NCBI GenBank assembly: GCA_013397115.1
Contig: VWZW01002322.1
Location: forward strand, 332,462-396,461
DNA: 64,000 nt
DNA from: Edolisoma coerulescens
Lineage: Eukaryota; Chordata; Aves; Passeriformes; Campephagidae
Direction: 5' to 3'
Every line of letters starts with the position of its first letter. The stretch's first letter is position 1. Made by a program: the position numbers and the translations under genes. The notes under the pieces were generated by a model, which saw nothing but the letters and a program-made list of their open reading frames with translations, searched no databases and was not told where the DNA came from. Below, one piece after another: positions 54,501-64,000 of the stretch.

Positions 54501-57500
54501 ACTGGGGGACTGGGAAAAGCTGTAAACCAGCGTGGTCCTACAGCTTTTTGAGAAGGGCCTGATAGCTTTGAAGTAAAAAAAGAAAACATCTCAGTGTTTT
54601 GTTGTCCCAAGGTCTTGTGCAAGACAAATCCACAAATGAGGGCTGAAGGAACGCAAGGATGAATGGATATTCTTTCCACACTCCTTGTCATTGCCTTACA
54701 CCTGTGTCCAGGCACAGGTGTGTCCAAGAGAGGTCATTTCAAGCCTCATGTCTCAGGGGTGTTCACAGCCCTGCAGAGGTTTTGAACGGAGAGCTTGTCA
54801 CAAAAGCTGCTTCCTGCAGGTGTTGGAAAGCTTTTACAGCAGAAGGTTGTTTTCCCTTTTCACAGCAGAGGGAAAGTCAGGATGCTGATCCTTAATTAAT
54901 TTCCCAGGTTTTCACTCGGGCCATGCCAGGCTTGGGGATGATGTAAAGGTGTGGGAAAGTTTGGGAGTGTTCTCCCTTCTGCCTCCAGCCCTGCCTGGGG
55001 CAGCCTGGACACTTCACTCTGAAGAGTTTAACCCACTGAGCAAAGTCAAAGCACGTGGAATTTCAGAGGCTGTGTGAATGGAGCAGACTCCTGGTCTTCC
55101 CAGAGATGGAGAGGGGTGAAGCAGCCCAGCACCAACACTGCCTGCTGCTTGGAGGAGAGAATCCTCAGGCTTTTGGCAAAGAAGGAAAAACACCCAAATC
55201 CACTCAGCAGCTGCAAAGCAGAACCTGCCTCGCTCAGAAGCCCAGGGAGGAGAGGCCACTGGGGTGGGCTGATGGCTGGAGCAGCTCCTGCTCAGCCAGC
55301 ACAGCGTGTCTGGCAAGAGATGCTCCCACAGAGGAGTCAGACACATCCAAACTTCATGATGGATGTCCCATCCCTGGAAGTGTCCAAGGCCAGGTTGGAC
55401 AGGGCTTGCAACAAGCTGGTCTAACGGAATGAGATGATCTCTAAGGTCCCTTCCAGCCCAAACCATTCTGTGATTCATGATGCTGAAAGATGCATTTTGT
55501 GCCTCAGAACTGGAGCTGTATTTCACAATTTTCTCAACTCGCAACATGTTGGGAGGAAGAGGCAGAGACAAGCACATCCTCTATGATACCACCACTCAAG
55601 CAAGGAGTTTGGGTCCCCTGGTGCCCCAGATGGCTGAGCATGGCCCTGATTCCTGGGGCAGTTTGTGGGGTTTGGTATTTTAATCAAAAAACCCCTCCCA
55701 CCAGAGTACAAGTGCTCTCAGCCTGAGTCTTTCACTGGGAACCCTTGGGTGCTGCAGGCAGGGCTGGGGGTGAAAAGAAGCTATATTTTATTTTTCTATC
55801 TCCAATTTAATGAGGAGAAAGGAGAGCTCTGCTGAAGCAGCTGCCTTGGCCAATACAGCAAACACTCCTTCTCCTCTGTGATGAGCACCAGAGGCTGGAG
55901 TGTGTCGCGACTGCAATTAGAGGGGAAGCTGCTGGTGAGGTTTAATTACACATTTGAGGCACAGCAGACGGGGAAAGCGTTGTTTATGTGTGGCCTTCTC
56001 GCCTGTAAAATAATTGGCACCATTCAGAAGGATGTGTGATGGAGCTGCCTGCCCTCTGGACTCGCCATTCCACAGCTCATCCCTGGTGCCTGCTCCGTGC
56101 CAGGCTGGCAGCACCATCCCCTCGGGCAGGTGCAGCTGGATTTGGCTGTTAAAACTCCATCAGCTCCGAGGAGCCTCCGGGAAAGGGCAACTCTCTTGGA
56201 TTTTAAAAGTGTTCCCTGTGGTGTAGCCCAGTTCAAACACTCCATCTGACGCTGAATTCATTAGAAATTTCACTGCTGTAAAAGCCACAAAAGGAAAATC
56301 ATTCCACGGCCATCAGTAGGGCTTGCTATGGGAAGGGATTCATCCCTTCCTGCAGCCCTCCCTAAGGCTGAGGCTGTAAATCAGCCAGACTCCACCTGAA
56401 TCCAGGGGTCTGAGTGATGTCCCTGTGCCAGGGAAGGGTCACAATGCAAACACAGCCCCTCAAACTGCCAGCCTGGGAGGGACCACGGCCAAGAGCCAAA
56501 AGAGGGGCTGGGGAAGGGCTCCGGGAAACTCTTGGGCAATTACTGCTGGTTTTCCAATGGACTGGCAGTAACTGGTAGCTGGGAAAGAACAGACCAAGTC
56601 AGAACTGGTCCTTTTGGTCTCCTCAGTCCCCGGGACCTTGGCTCCATGTTTTTCCATGCCACAGCAGCACATCCAGCTCAGAGAAAGCTGAGTGGAGTTA
56701 GAGGTAAAGCTTTCCATTTATCCCTTCACATAATGTGCAGCCTTAGGACTTTCCATCACTGCCATCTCTGAAATAGATTGCCTTCTGCATCCCTACTGCT
56801 GGCAGAAGAAAAATGATTAATTGGAGGTACAAAACCAACAGCAAATTAATTTTCTTAAGTGTCCCATAGAAACGATCACACAAATCATGCATCTTTCCTT
56901 ACAGGACCAGAAAGAGCAACCAGAAGAGCAGCCCACACCCCGAAGACACGCTTACCTAGAATTTGCACTTCGTGGGTAATCCCGTAGACGTCTATGAGGG
57001 CCCAAAGAGGCCCAGAAACTTTAATACCACAGTGAAACAAGATCGGCTCCTCGTCGTTAATACTGTAGAAGACTCTCCCGTGCCGGTCCACCCAGAAGGC
57101 CAAGATATTGTCCCTGACCGCAAACCTCTCCGGCAGAGCCTTGGCCCAGTAGCCGGGGCGGGTGACGAGGTCGGGGCAGGCGTACTTTGGTATCTCCTCG
57201 GAGCTCATCTGCGAGGGGTCGTGGATGGTGAAGCCGAAGCGCAGGGCCCCGCTCCAGCCGTGGTGCACGGCCACCAGCTTCAGGCGCACCTTCTCGTACA
57301 GGTGGATGGGCCGGTTGGTGAAGGTGACGCCGTTGCAGAAGCTGTTCCTGCGCGTGGCCTTGCGCGAGTGCGCGTCCAGCCGCACGTTCTTGCCCTTGGC
57401 CTGCGAGTGGAAGCGCGGCGGCTCCGCGATGGCCAGCACCGAGCGTCTCTCATGGCTGCTGTTGGGCAAGCTGTAGTAGGGCCGGCTGGACACCGAGCGC

Positions 57501-57516
57501 GCCTGGTGGCTCGTGT
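51302..57516 (-). CDS. NEURL1B: NEURL1B (neuralized E3 ubiquitin ligase 1B), coding span of 4 exons, 5'-partial
   Basis: RING-type E3 ubiquitin ligase. Vertebrate Neuralized proteins ubiquitinate Notch ligands such as Delta and promote their endocytosis in the signal-sending cell. The spliced exons give 545 residues. In window numbering: Ser/Arg-rich N-terminus 1-32, NHR1 ~33-187, linker with ENNQVVAKIANL, NHR2 ~268-422, Ser-rich linker 423-470, RING ~490-535. NHR1 matches NEURL1B closely (AKGKNVRLD, ATRRNSFCNGVTF, KYACPDLVTRPGYWAKALPE), and so does the linker SDSDMAFSVN. NEURL1 is much more distant. The family has 555 residues, so about ten residues (MGNTVHRTLP-like) are missing, probably encoded by a first exon beyond 64,000. 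All three junctions are phase 1 and in frame, with no defects. Confidence 0.96.
51587..51834. repeat. Dimeric 124-bp tandem repeat (four ~60-bp units)
   Basis: ggcaaagctg-ctctgtacagtacacacattt-aa occurs four times (near 51,591, 51,651, 51,715 and 51,775). Units 1/3 carry aagtcag and cttcagacag; units 2/4 carry aaatcag. So an A-B dimer of about 124 bp has itself been duplicated with very few changes. Confidence 0.95.
51850..52440 (-). mobile_element. CR1 LINE fragment in the last NEURL1B intron
   Basis: Same strand as the gene. It includes aagtgccacatccacacatt, ccactacttccctgggcagc, ctgttccctgggagcagagc, ttgtgcagagccacaagggc, ccctccagcccctcaatgtc and gtggcctcagcagtgcccag in the order of a CR1 3' region read backwards. 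Its central ~110 bases are nearly identical to the copy at 1,070. Confidence 0.88.
52527..52652 (-). CDS. NEURL1B: NEURL1B coding exon (Ser-rich linker)
   Basis: 126 bp, phase 1 to phase 1, after gttcccag and before gtaagg. It encodes TVQSSPVTVSPSGSPGGS, then QYDSDSDMAFSVNRSSSAS and ESSL. It aligns with the SDSDMTFSVNQSSSASESSL segment of mammalian NEURL1B. Its serine/acidic composition suggests a phosphorylated flexible linker, which is inference. Confidence 0.93.
52653..53545 (-). other. NEURL1B: NEURL1B intron after the NHR2 exon
   Basis: 893-bp phase-1 intron without recognised repeats or coding signal, apart from a poly-T run (53,522-53,533) just past the NHR2 donor. Confidence 0.8.
53546..54253 (-). 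CDS. NEURL1B: NEURL1B coding exon (inter-NHR linker and NHR2)
   Basis: 708 bp, phase 1 to phase 1. It begins with DSMFAET followed by a perfect duplication (STARL twice), then CLPQSSHDSANFNNNELENN. NHR2 runs from DLRFHPTRGPD through PYYGALSFGITSCDP, LPADPDFLLDRKEYWVVYR, LWVFFTIHGVINQLKIL. The exon was placed by the tctcacag acceptor (54,254 side) and the gtaagt donor at 53,545. Confidence 0.95.
54254..56955 (-). other. NEURL1B: NEURL1B intron between NHR1 and NHR2 exons
   Basis: 2.7-kb phase-1 intron. It contains a CR1 3' end (55,358-55,476) and an AT-rich, apparently non-repetitive stretch at 55,890-56,300 with several TAATTA-like motifs. Nothing coding recognised. Confidence 0.8.
55358..55476 (+). 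mobile_element. CR1 LINE 3' terminus
   Basis: Sense-oriented tail: ccctggaagtgtccaaggcc, aggttggacagggcttgc, gagatgatctctaaggtccc, ttccagcccaaaccattctg, then tgattc. It lies antisense to NEURL1B. Confidence 0.88.
56956..57516 (-). CDS. NEURL1B: NEURL1B coding exon (NHR1 domain)
   Basis: 561 bp, phase 1 to phase 1. It starts after ttttgcag with DTSHQARS and ends at QIL before gtaagc. It encodes PPRFHSQAKGKNVRL, RNSFCNGVTFTNRPIHLYEK, WSGALRFGFTIHDP, KYACPDLVTRPGYWAK and GPLWALIDVYGI. The first 280 coding bases are strikingly CpG-rich (57,240-57,500). Confidence 0.95.
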
Positions 57517-58149
57517 CTGCAAAAGGACAAAGCACAGCTGTCAGGAGGGCTGGGCCTGAGCCGGGTGTTGGCTCAGCTGGGGGTGGTTTACACCACCCAA
57601 AGCATTTCACCTTAAAAGAGCACGCTTAGCCACAGCCTGCTCTTTGCTGTCCCGGTTTGGCCCTCAGCTTTCTGCAAAGATGTGTCAGGCAGAGGTTGGG
57701 CAGCTTCCCTGCGAAGCTGGATGGGAAGGAACATCCTTTGTTCCCATCAGGTGCTTCCTAATTCCCTCGGAAAAGCGCAACACCTGCGGCTCCGAGTTTC
57801 CTCCTTGCAGTGCCCGTGCTGTTAACTCACACGGTGGCCAGAGACAGGAGCTCTGAGGACTGTGGCTGTTAAACATCAGAGATGCTCCAGTTGAGCATGG
57901 ATTTTAAGAGATTTTTGTGGAATGTGCAGCCACCAGCTCCTCTGTACCCTGATTTTGTTATGGTGAACAGGAACTTTTGACCAACACAAATAATCCAAGA
58001 CATTCAGCACCTGGAGCACCTCTGCATCACCAGACTGTTCTTCCTAAACCTTCAAGCCAGCCCTCGGCTCAGATATCAGATTCCACTGGCACATTCAGGA
58101 ACATTTCATCCTGCACAGCCTTGCCTTTACCCAGAACCTCCCTTCTGAG

Positions 58150-58290
58150 CTCAGAGCACTTTATAAACGATGATTGTTTTCAGCTTCACAGCACCGCAGA
58201 TGGCACAGAAATCCTGCCATCCTCGTTTTACAGATGGGAGAAGGAGAATTGATGGGTGAGATCTTGCAGCATTTCAAGTCAACAGCAATT
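58150..58290 (-). mobile_element. Possible ancient MIR-type SINE relic
   Basis: Reads like the reverse complement of the MIR/LINE2-type tail: gagcactttataaacgatga, then ccatcctcgttttacagatg and ggagaaggag, which parallel the gcactttac...ccattttacagatgagg order of MIR. Strongly diverged, so the family assignment is tentative. Confidence 0.5.
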
Positions 58291-60660
58291 CCGAGACCGA
58301 TTTCAAGAAAAGCAGATTTGGGGCCTAAAGTGGAGTTCACACAGGCATGAAGCAGAAATGAACAAAAGCTCAACTTTTAATCTTAAACCTTAGCTAGAAG
58401 CTCCCTGAGGTGGAGACAATGTCTTTTGCATATCCCTGAGCACGTGGGGACTTGCTCCAGGACCTGGGCTCCCACCACCACCGTGGTGCTCCAGGGAATT
58501 CAGTCTGCCCATTCCCCACCCACTCCACCTCTCCTCCTCTCTCTGCACCTGCCTTTGTAGATTTTTAAAGCAAAAATGGAACACATCCCGAATGCCCAAA
58601 GCCTTCCTGTTAAATATCAAGCCCCATCACATGCTCACATTCGTTCTGAACTCTTTTTTGCCACGTTTGGAGCTTTAGAAGCCGCCTGCCAGGCCCTTCC
58701 TTCAAGCTGCTTCCTCCCTGTGTGTCACCCCAGGCTTTGCTTCGTGACAAGGGAAGGATTTTCTGGCGTTTTCCTCTGCTGGATAAAACCCACCAGAAGA
58801 TCCTAGGAGCTCAGCTGGGCGAGCTGGCAGGAGGGCTGCAGCAGTGGCAGCTTTTTCTGCAAGCAAAACCCGAGCAGACAGGGCAGCAAGAGGCTGGGAC
58901 CTGCTCTAAGGCACTGAGCAAAGAGAAGAGAGGCTGCAGCAAGATCTGAGCACAGGATTAGCCCTTCAAATCAGGCCCCTGCAACAGGAGTCAAAGAGCT
59001 ACGAAGGCAGAAAGCTCCTGTTTGCAGCAAGACAAAAATAACAGTCAGAAGGTGTTTTGTCTCTTGGTTTGTCCTGCACGTGACAGTCGCTGTGTGATGG
59101 TTAATCCTGTCACACACCAGTGTAAATTAATACATCCTTGCTCTCACACCAGTGAGGGGAGGGTGCCAGTTCCATGCCAGGGCTGTGGAAAGAGCCCTGG
59201 AGCAGATGGAGAAGGGAAAATCCCCTCCAGGTGTTCACTCCCCCTGCCCAGCACAGCACCTCTGCAGGCCAGGCATCCCCCAGGACTGTCCCAGCACAGG
59301 GGGGCTCCCGAGGAAGGGGCATTTCTTGGTGTATTTCCAGGAGAAATCCCGTTCCTTGCCTGCTGAAGAGCTAAAATGCAGAAATGGCTGCTCCCAGCAC
59401 AACCCACCCGTGGCTCACGTGGGTGCTGCTCCACGTGTGTGCCTGTCAGCGCTCCCGACACACGGGGCTGCTGCACAGGGAGCCTGGACTGGGGGCTCCT
59501 GAGCAGGGCCAGGCAGGGTGGCACGGACCCAGCCAGCACAGGGCAGTCTGAACCCTCTCCTGGTGTTTCTTCTCCACACAGTTCTCCTTTTTCCATGTGG
59601 ATTCACAGAGCCTTTGTGCTGTTCAGCTGGGACCTGGGTCCAGCAGAGCTGGGACAGATCCCAAGGGGCTCCTGTGGGACTGGGTGGGCTCAGTGCCACC
59701 TCACACCCTGCCTGGCTGGACAACAGCCTCCCCTGGCACAGAAACCCTCATTTTATAACCCCCTGAGCTGCTTTTTGTTTCTGAAATGGTTAAAAACAAC
59801 CCCCCTATTGTGGCAAATGCCATGGCCTCAGTATCCTCGTGTTGGCCAGGAGAAAGAAGGAGGGAAGAAAGATTTTGTCCTCCTTTCTGCTATCCCAAAA
59901 ATCCCCTCTTTTCCAATCCCAGTGCAGCACCAGCCTTCCTCCCACAGCCAGCTGGTGGAGAAAAGACTCCTGCGAGGGATGTGATGCCCCTGGCACTGCA
60001 CCCAGGCAGGTTCTTCTCATGCCCCTCTCAGAAGGCACAGAGAGCCGAGGTGGCAGTGCCAGTGCCACCAGCACGAGCCACAGGACAACGATGATGCTGG
60101 CACCCACTTCAAACACAGCTCTGGGTCCAATCCTGCCAGAGGGGAACTCGGGGTCGGGGTCTGGCGCTTTTTGTTTTGTTTTGGTTTTTTTATTTAAAAA
60201 AACAGGAAGGCATATTGTGGCTAAACAATAGGAAAAGCTCCCGACGGAAATGAATGGATAATTTATTTATAACGCTGCTCCCCCCCCTTCACGTGAACAC
60301 CTGCCCGTGGAATAAAGCCTGACACAACCCGAGGCAGAGTTTTCCCACTGAAACACGCCTAGGGCTGGGCTGGGGCATGTGCTTTGCTCATTAGGTGCTG
60401 CCGGAGACTCGCAAGCTCAACAGGATGTTTGTGCCTTTCAGCTGTGCCTTTGAATTGCCCTAATTTGCAGCTCGGCTTCCACTGCTTGGATCGCTTTTGG
60501 GTCCCTCTGCTATTGCTCCAAAGCCTCTCCTCTCCTCTCCCGGCTGTGCATTCCCACCCAAAAGGTGGGATGACGACAGCCAAGCTCGTGGCACAAGTGC
60601 CACCCCACCCCAGGGTGCCTGACAGGCAGCGAAGAGCGACGCCAACTCTTTTTTTTTTTC

Positions 60661-60800
60661 AGCTGTGAGATTCCTACAACACTTGGGAGCAAGTCATTTC
60701 TTCTCTTTCTGCCTCACTTCCCTGTCTAAAAGAGAGTAACACTCTTCCTCCACCTCACACAGCTAAAAGGATTGAAAAATGTAAGGTTCTCAAACACTTC
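60661..60800 (+). mobile_element. Possible ancient MIR-type SINE relic
   Basis: Sense-strand resemblance to MIR: agctgtgagattcc, acttgggagcaagtcatttc, ttctgcctcacttccctgtc, taaaagagagtaacactctt, cctcacacagctaaaaggat. This follows the MIR order (agctgtgtgacc, gggcaagt, gcctcagtttcc, tgtaaaatgggataat, cctcatagggttgt). Diverged, so identification is by order of short matches. Confidence 0.55.
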
Positions 60801-61856
60801 CATCCCCGAGCCCTGCAAGCCTGGCTGCATCATCACAGGGGACACAAACTCACTGGGTCCCTCCCTGATGAGATTCCATGCCTCTTTTTGTTCCAGAATT
60901 TTCAATTTTTCATCCCTACTCTCACCAATTTCAAGCGTGACACTCACAGCACGTCCCTCAAACGCACGAGCAAGTATAAAAGGCAGGAAAATGGAAGGAA
61001 AAGCTGAAGTGAAGGGTGAGGAATGGTCTGAGGCTCCTCACTGAAACCTGAAGGATAAACCCTTCTGGCGAGGCAGCATTTCCATCCACATCCTTGTGGT
61101 GTCAGATGACACCGAGGCAGATTTGGGTGATGGGGGCCCATGCTCTCATCTGAAGCTTCACCTGCTTTCCAAAAGGCCAGCGCGCTCATTCCGGAGGTTA
61201 TGCTGACCTTTGGAGAGGTATTTTAACAGACATGCACTTTGCATTTCAAAAAGGTACAGCAGGCAGACCCTGGACAAATTCCACATATTTATCATCGTTC
61301 CAGTTCTAAAAATAAACATTTTTTTTTTCATCCATTTGTTCACAGCACCGGGTTTGCAGTGGCACTGTAATCCCACTGACAGCAGCAGGCAAAATTCAGC
61401 TCCAGAGCCCTCTCCGAGGCTGCTGCTCCCCCAGGGGTGTGGGATGGAGGGGGCTGCTCAGCTGGGGAGTGACCTCAAGCCACATCCATCCTGGCTTCGC
61501 TTGCCCTGACAAGCCAGGCAGGAATAACACCCCTAAAAAGGGGGAGAAGGGAATAATGTTCAAGGAGACCGGAGCTACAGCGAGAGCAGCCTGACAGGAG
61601 GAGGAGGAGGAGGAGAGCGCTGCCATCCTGATGCGTCACCGGTAAATCCATGGTCTGCACCAAAACACATTCCCTGGCTCCCACAGCCCTTTCCTGAAGC
61701 CTTTCCCAAGTAAATCCATGACAAAAGACCCACAGGATCGCAGGGGGCAGTTTGGTGGCCAACAGGGATGTGCAGTGGGTACAGAAAGGGAAAATTACTG
61801 GGACCATCCCCAGCTCACAGCACAGCCCATGCTGCAGGAGCGTGACCTGCCCTTGG

Positions 61857-61979
61857 TCAGAGAAAGGCTGAAAGGGTCAGAGAAAGGCTGAAAAGTTCAG
61901 AAAAGACTGAAAGGTTCAGAGAAGTGGCTGGAAGATTCAGAGGACAGGCTGGAAAGCTCAGGGGAGAGGCTGAGAGGCA
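61857..61979. repeat. ~20-bp degenerate tandem repeat, 6-7 copies
   Basis: ggtcagagaaaggctgaaa and variants (ttcagaaaagactgaaagg, ttcagaggacaggctggaaa) in the first NEURL1B intron. Confidence 0.85.
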
Positions 61980-62474
61980 GCAGCGAGCAGCCCCAAATCC
62001 ATCTCTCAAGCCTCGCGCCCGGCGAAAGGGAATCCACTGAACACACCCACGGCTTATCTTGGGCTCTGCCTTATCTGCAGCACTGGAACCTTCTCCCATC
62101 ACAGCAGATCCCTGGGTGGCTGCTGCTGAACATTAAACAAGGTGTCTGCAGACAGGGGCAGGTGGCTTTGGCTTTGTGACAGGAAAACCCCGACAGGTGG
62201 GGACAAGAAGGGCGAGTCCACGGCGTGACACCGAGCTGCTGGAACCAGCCCGATCCCAGTCAATCCCAGTGTGCTCCAGTCAAAGCACAGTCCCCATCCC
62301 ACAGCATCTCCACTGGAAGAGGCTGGAAGAGGCAGGGGAGGCTGTTACTGCAGATACCAAACATCCCCAGCAGCGCTGAACAGGATTCAGCTCCGACACG
62401 ATCTTATCTTCTGAGGACAAGAGATACAAATCTGCTCACATATAAATTTAGTGCGCTGTCTAGACATCTATTCC

Positions 62475-62504
62475 TTTTTTTTTTTTNNTTTTTTTTTTTT
62501 TTTA
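62475..62504. repeat. Poly-T tract with two undetermined bases
   Basis: T run broken by NN at 62,487-62,488, so its length is uncertain. Confidence 0.9.
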
Positions 62505-64000
62505 AATACAGAAAATGTGTCAGGGAGCTCTGTGGGAAGCACTGGGGTGGCCTATTCCACGCTCAATGGTGCGGATTTGGAAAGCTGGGCTACCAAATTC
62601 AACAACAACAAAAAATCTGCCTCATTGCTGAATGTCCTGCTGGCTCAAACACTGGAAAATCCAATTAATACTCCCCCCCCCACCCCGTGTAAATTCCTAT
62701 GGTTTGCACGAGCAGTCTGGAGCCCTGTTCTGATGTAATGTCTCCTTGTCTGGTCCTCTAACCTGAAACAAACTTCCAGGGAATTCAGAAAAGGTTCATT
62801 TGCAAGAGAGTGATACAGAAATTGAGGTGTTAAGAGGACACTGGAGAGCCTGTGATGAATTACAGGAAAGGTGGCATTTTTGAAGAAATGCTTGTGAAGG
62901 AGGGGAGGAGGAAAGACAGACAAAAGTCACTTTTTCATTAAAAGAAGCTGTGTTGTGGCACCGAGGTAACTCTCAATTCAAGTATCTCATGGACATACAT
63001 CATTTCTCATTGCAGCACAGTTCAGAAAAATCCCTGGCAGACAACAGAGATTGACTTTCACTCACAAAATCAAGTTGTGCCTGTCTCCACAAGAAAACCC
63101 TCTCATGCTTGAAATCAAACATTTTATGGGGGATTAAAAAAAAAAAAGCTAAAATCCATTTTTTTTCCAGGCAAGGGCTAATGACATATTTATTCTGGAC
63201 TTCTAGGTGTTCCTCCACGAAAACAGAGCGGTATTTGCCAACAGCATTAGGCAAAATCCTTTAGTTCTGATCCTTCTTCCCAAAGCAGCAAACACAGGCA
63301 ACTCCAGCAGGACCTTGCAGTATTTTCCAGGCTGTTCCACCTCCTGTCTCCCACCGTGCCCTCAGGAAAAGAGCTCCTGCATTGCTGCTCCTTTCAGCTC
63401 AAACCCTTTTCTTGCAGTGAGGAGCTCACACCAAAGTTCAGCCACATCCCATAAAAGAACGGATGCCCTGAAAGGAAAGCCAAGAGCAAGGCTTAGCTCT
63501 CCCGGTTATCCCAACATCTCATCATGGCAGCAGCACTGGAGCCAAAAGATGGGGAGTGGGGCTGAAACTCCGATGTTTCCCTCCCAGGAACCACCAGCTG
63601 GCTCCAGGCAGAAAATAAACCACGACAGAAGCTCTGCTCCGAGGATGGAAAGTGCTGATGGCAAATCCTCCACAACCTAGAAGTGATCACAGAGCCCCAA
63701 AGGCTGAGGAGAGCCAGGCAGGGATACTCTCCCAGCCCTTCTGCTTGGCTTTGCTCTTGGTGGTAGAAGAAATCAAATGTGCCACAAAGAAAGGCAACGC
63801 ATGACTTCGATGGAGAGGCATTTCCAGAGCAAAGTGGGGAGCCCTGAGCTAAACCAGTATAGGTGGATCAGGCTGTAAAAGCAGGGGCTGCTCCCCAAAA
63901 AAACTCCTGCTGGGTCTGCAAGGAAGGGAACGTCCACCCTCACTCACCTCTGCCTCTCTCACTCTGGGCCCGCAGGAATTTTGCTGCAAAGTTGGCCCCA

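Larger units (their letters stand above)
57517..64000 (-). other. NEURL1B: NEURL1B first intron (3' part)
   Basis: 6.5 kb without a recognisable exon. The expected first coding exon (about ten residues, MGNTVHRTLP-like) and its CpG island were not seen. The intron holds two possible ancient SINE relics (58,150; 60,661), a ~20-bp tandem repeat (61,857), a GGA run (61,599-61,616), an interrupted poly-T (62,475-62,504) and AT-rich candidate regulatory stretches (60,190-60,480). Confidence 0.75.

Noticed and set aside
51302..57516. Assignment of the - strand gene to NEURL1
   Set aside because: NHR1 and the NHR1-NHR2 linker (ENNQVVAK, SDSDM) are NEURL1B-specific as I recall, and the N-terminus lacks the NEURL1 extension.
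56963..57559. 198-codon plus-strand open frame opposite the NHR1 exon
   Set aside because: Antisense shadow of a GC-rich conserved coding exon.

Overview
This window is vertebrate nuclear DNA, almost certainly avian. Coding exons are short and widely spaced, with GT..AG splice sites. At least nine interspersed fragments are CR1 LINEs, several still ending in the characteristic tandem ATTCTGTG 3' terminus, and CR1 is the dominant interspersed repeat of birds. The short introns and fairly high GC fit a small bird chromosome. No prokaryotic operons, CRISPR arrays or RNA genes are visible.

Two protein-coding genes fill the window and face each other tail to tail. On the + strand, positions 1-~47,025 hold the 3' part of SH3PXD2B (TKS4), a podosome/invadopodium scaffold. 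Eleven coding exons (11,974-44,123) encode the second half of the PX domain, four SH3 domains and a long proline-rich linker (841 residues). They are followed by a 2.9-kb 3' UTR ending at an AATAAA at 46,999. The first exons lie upstream of the window. On the - strand, ~48,125-64,000 holds NEURL1B (neuralized E3 ubiquitin ligase 1B). Four coding exons (57,516 down to 51,302) encode NHR1, NHR2, a Ser-rich linker and the C-terminal RING. A 3.2-kb 3' UTR follows, and the short first coding exon lies beyond position 64,000. Both assignments rest on residue-level similarity to the vertebrate proteins as I remember them. NEURL1 and SH3PXD2A, the paralogues, fit clearly worse.

The rest is intron and intergenic sequence. 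It holds CR1 fragments, two possible relics of an ancient MIR-type SINE, several tandem repeats, a 27-30-bp minisatellite around an assembly gap next to a CpG-rich block (34,380-35,290), a dimeric 124-bp repeat in the last NEURL1B intron, and a ~220-bp GGAA-rich purine tract between the two 3' ends. Several AT-rich, homeodomain-motif-rich intronic blocks look like candidate conserved regulatory elements, which is inference only.

I found no evidence of a novel biological system. The most interesting items are the tight convergent arrangement (which, as I recall, mirrors the SH3PXD2A-NEURL1 paralogous pair), the purine tract between the two genes, the minisatellite/CpG block, and the fully symmetric phase-1 exon design of NEURL1B.
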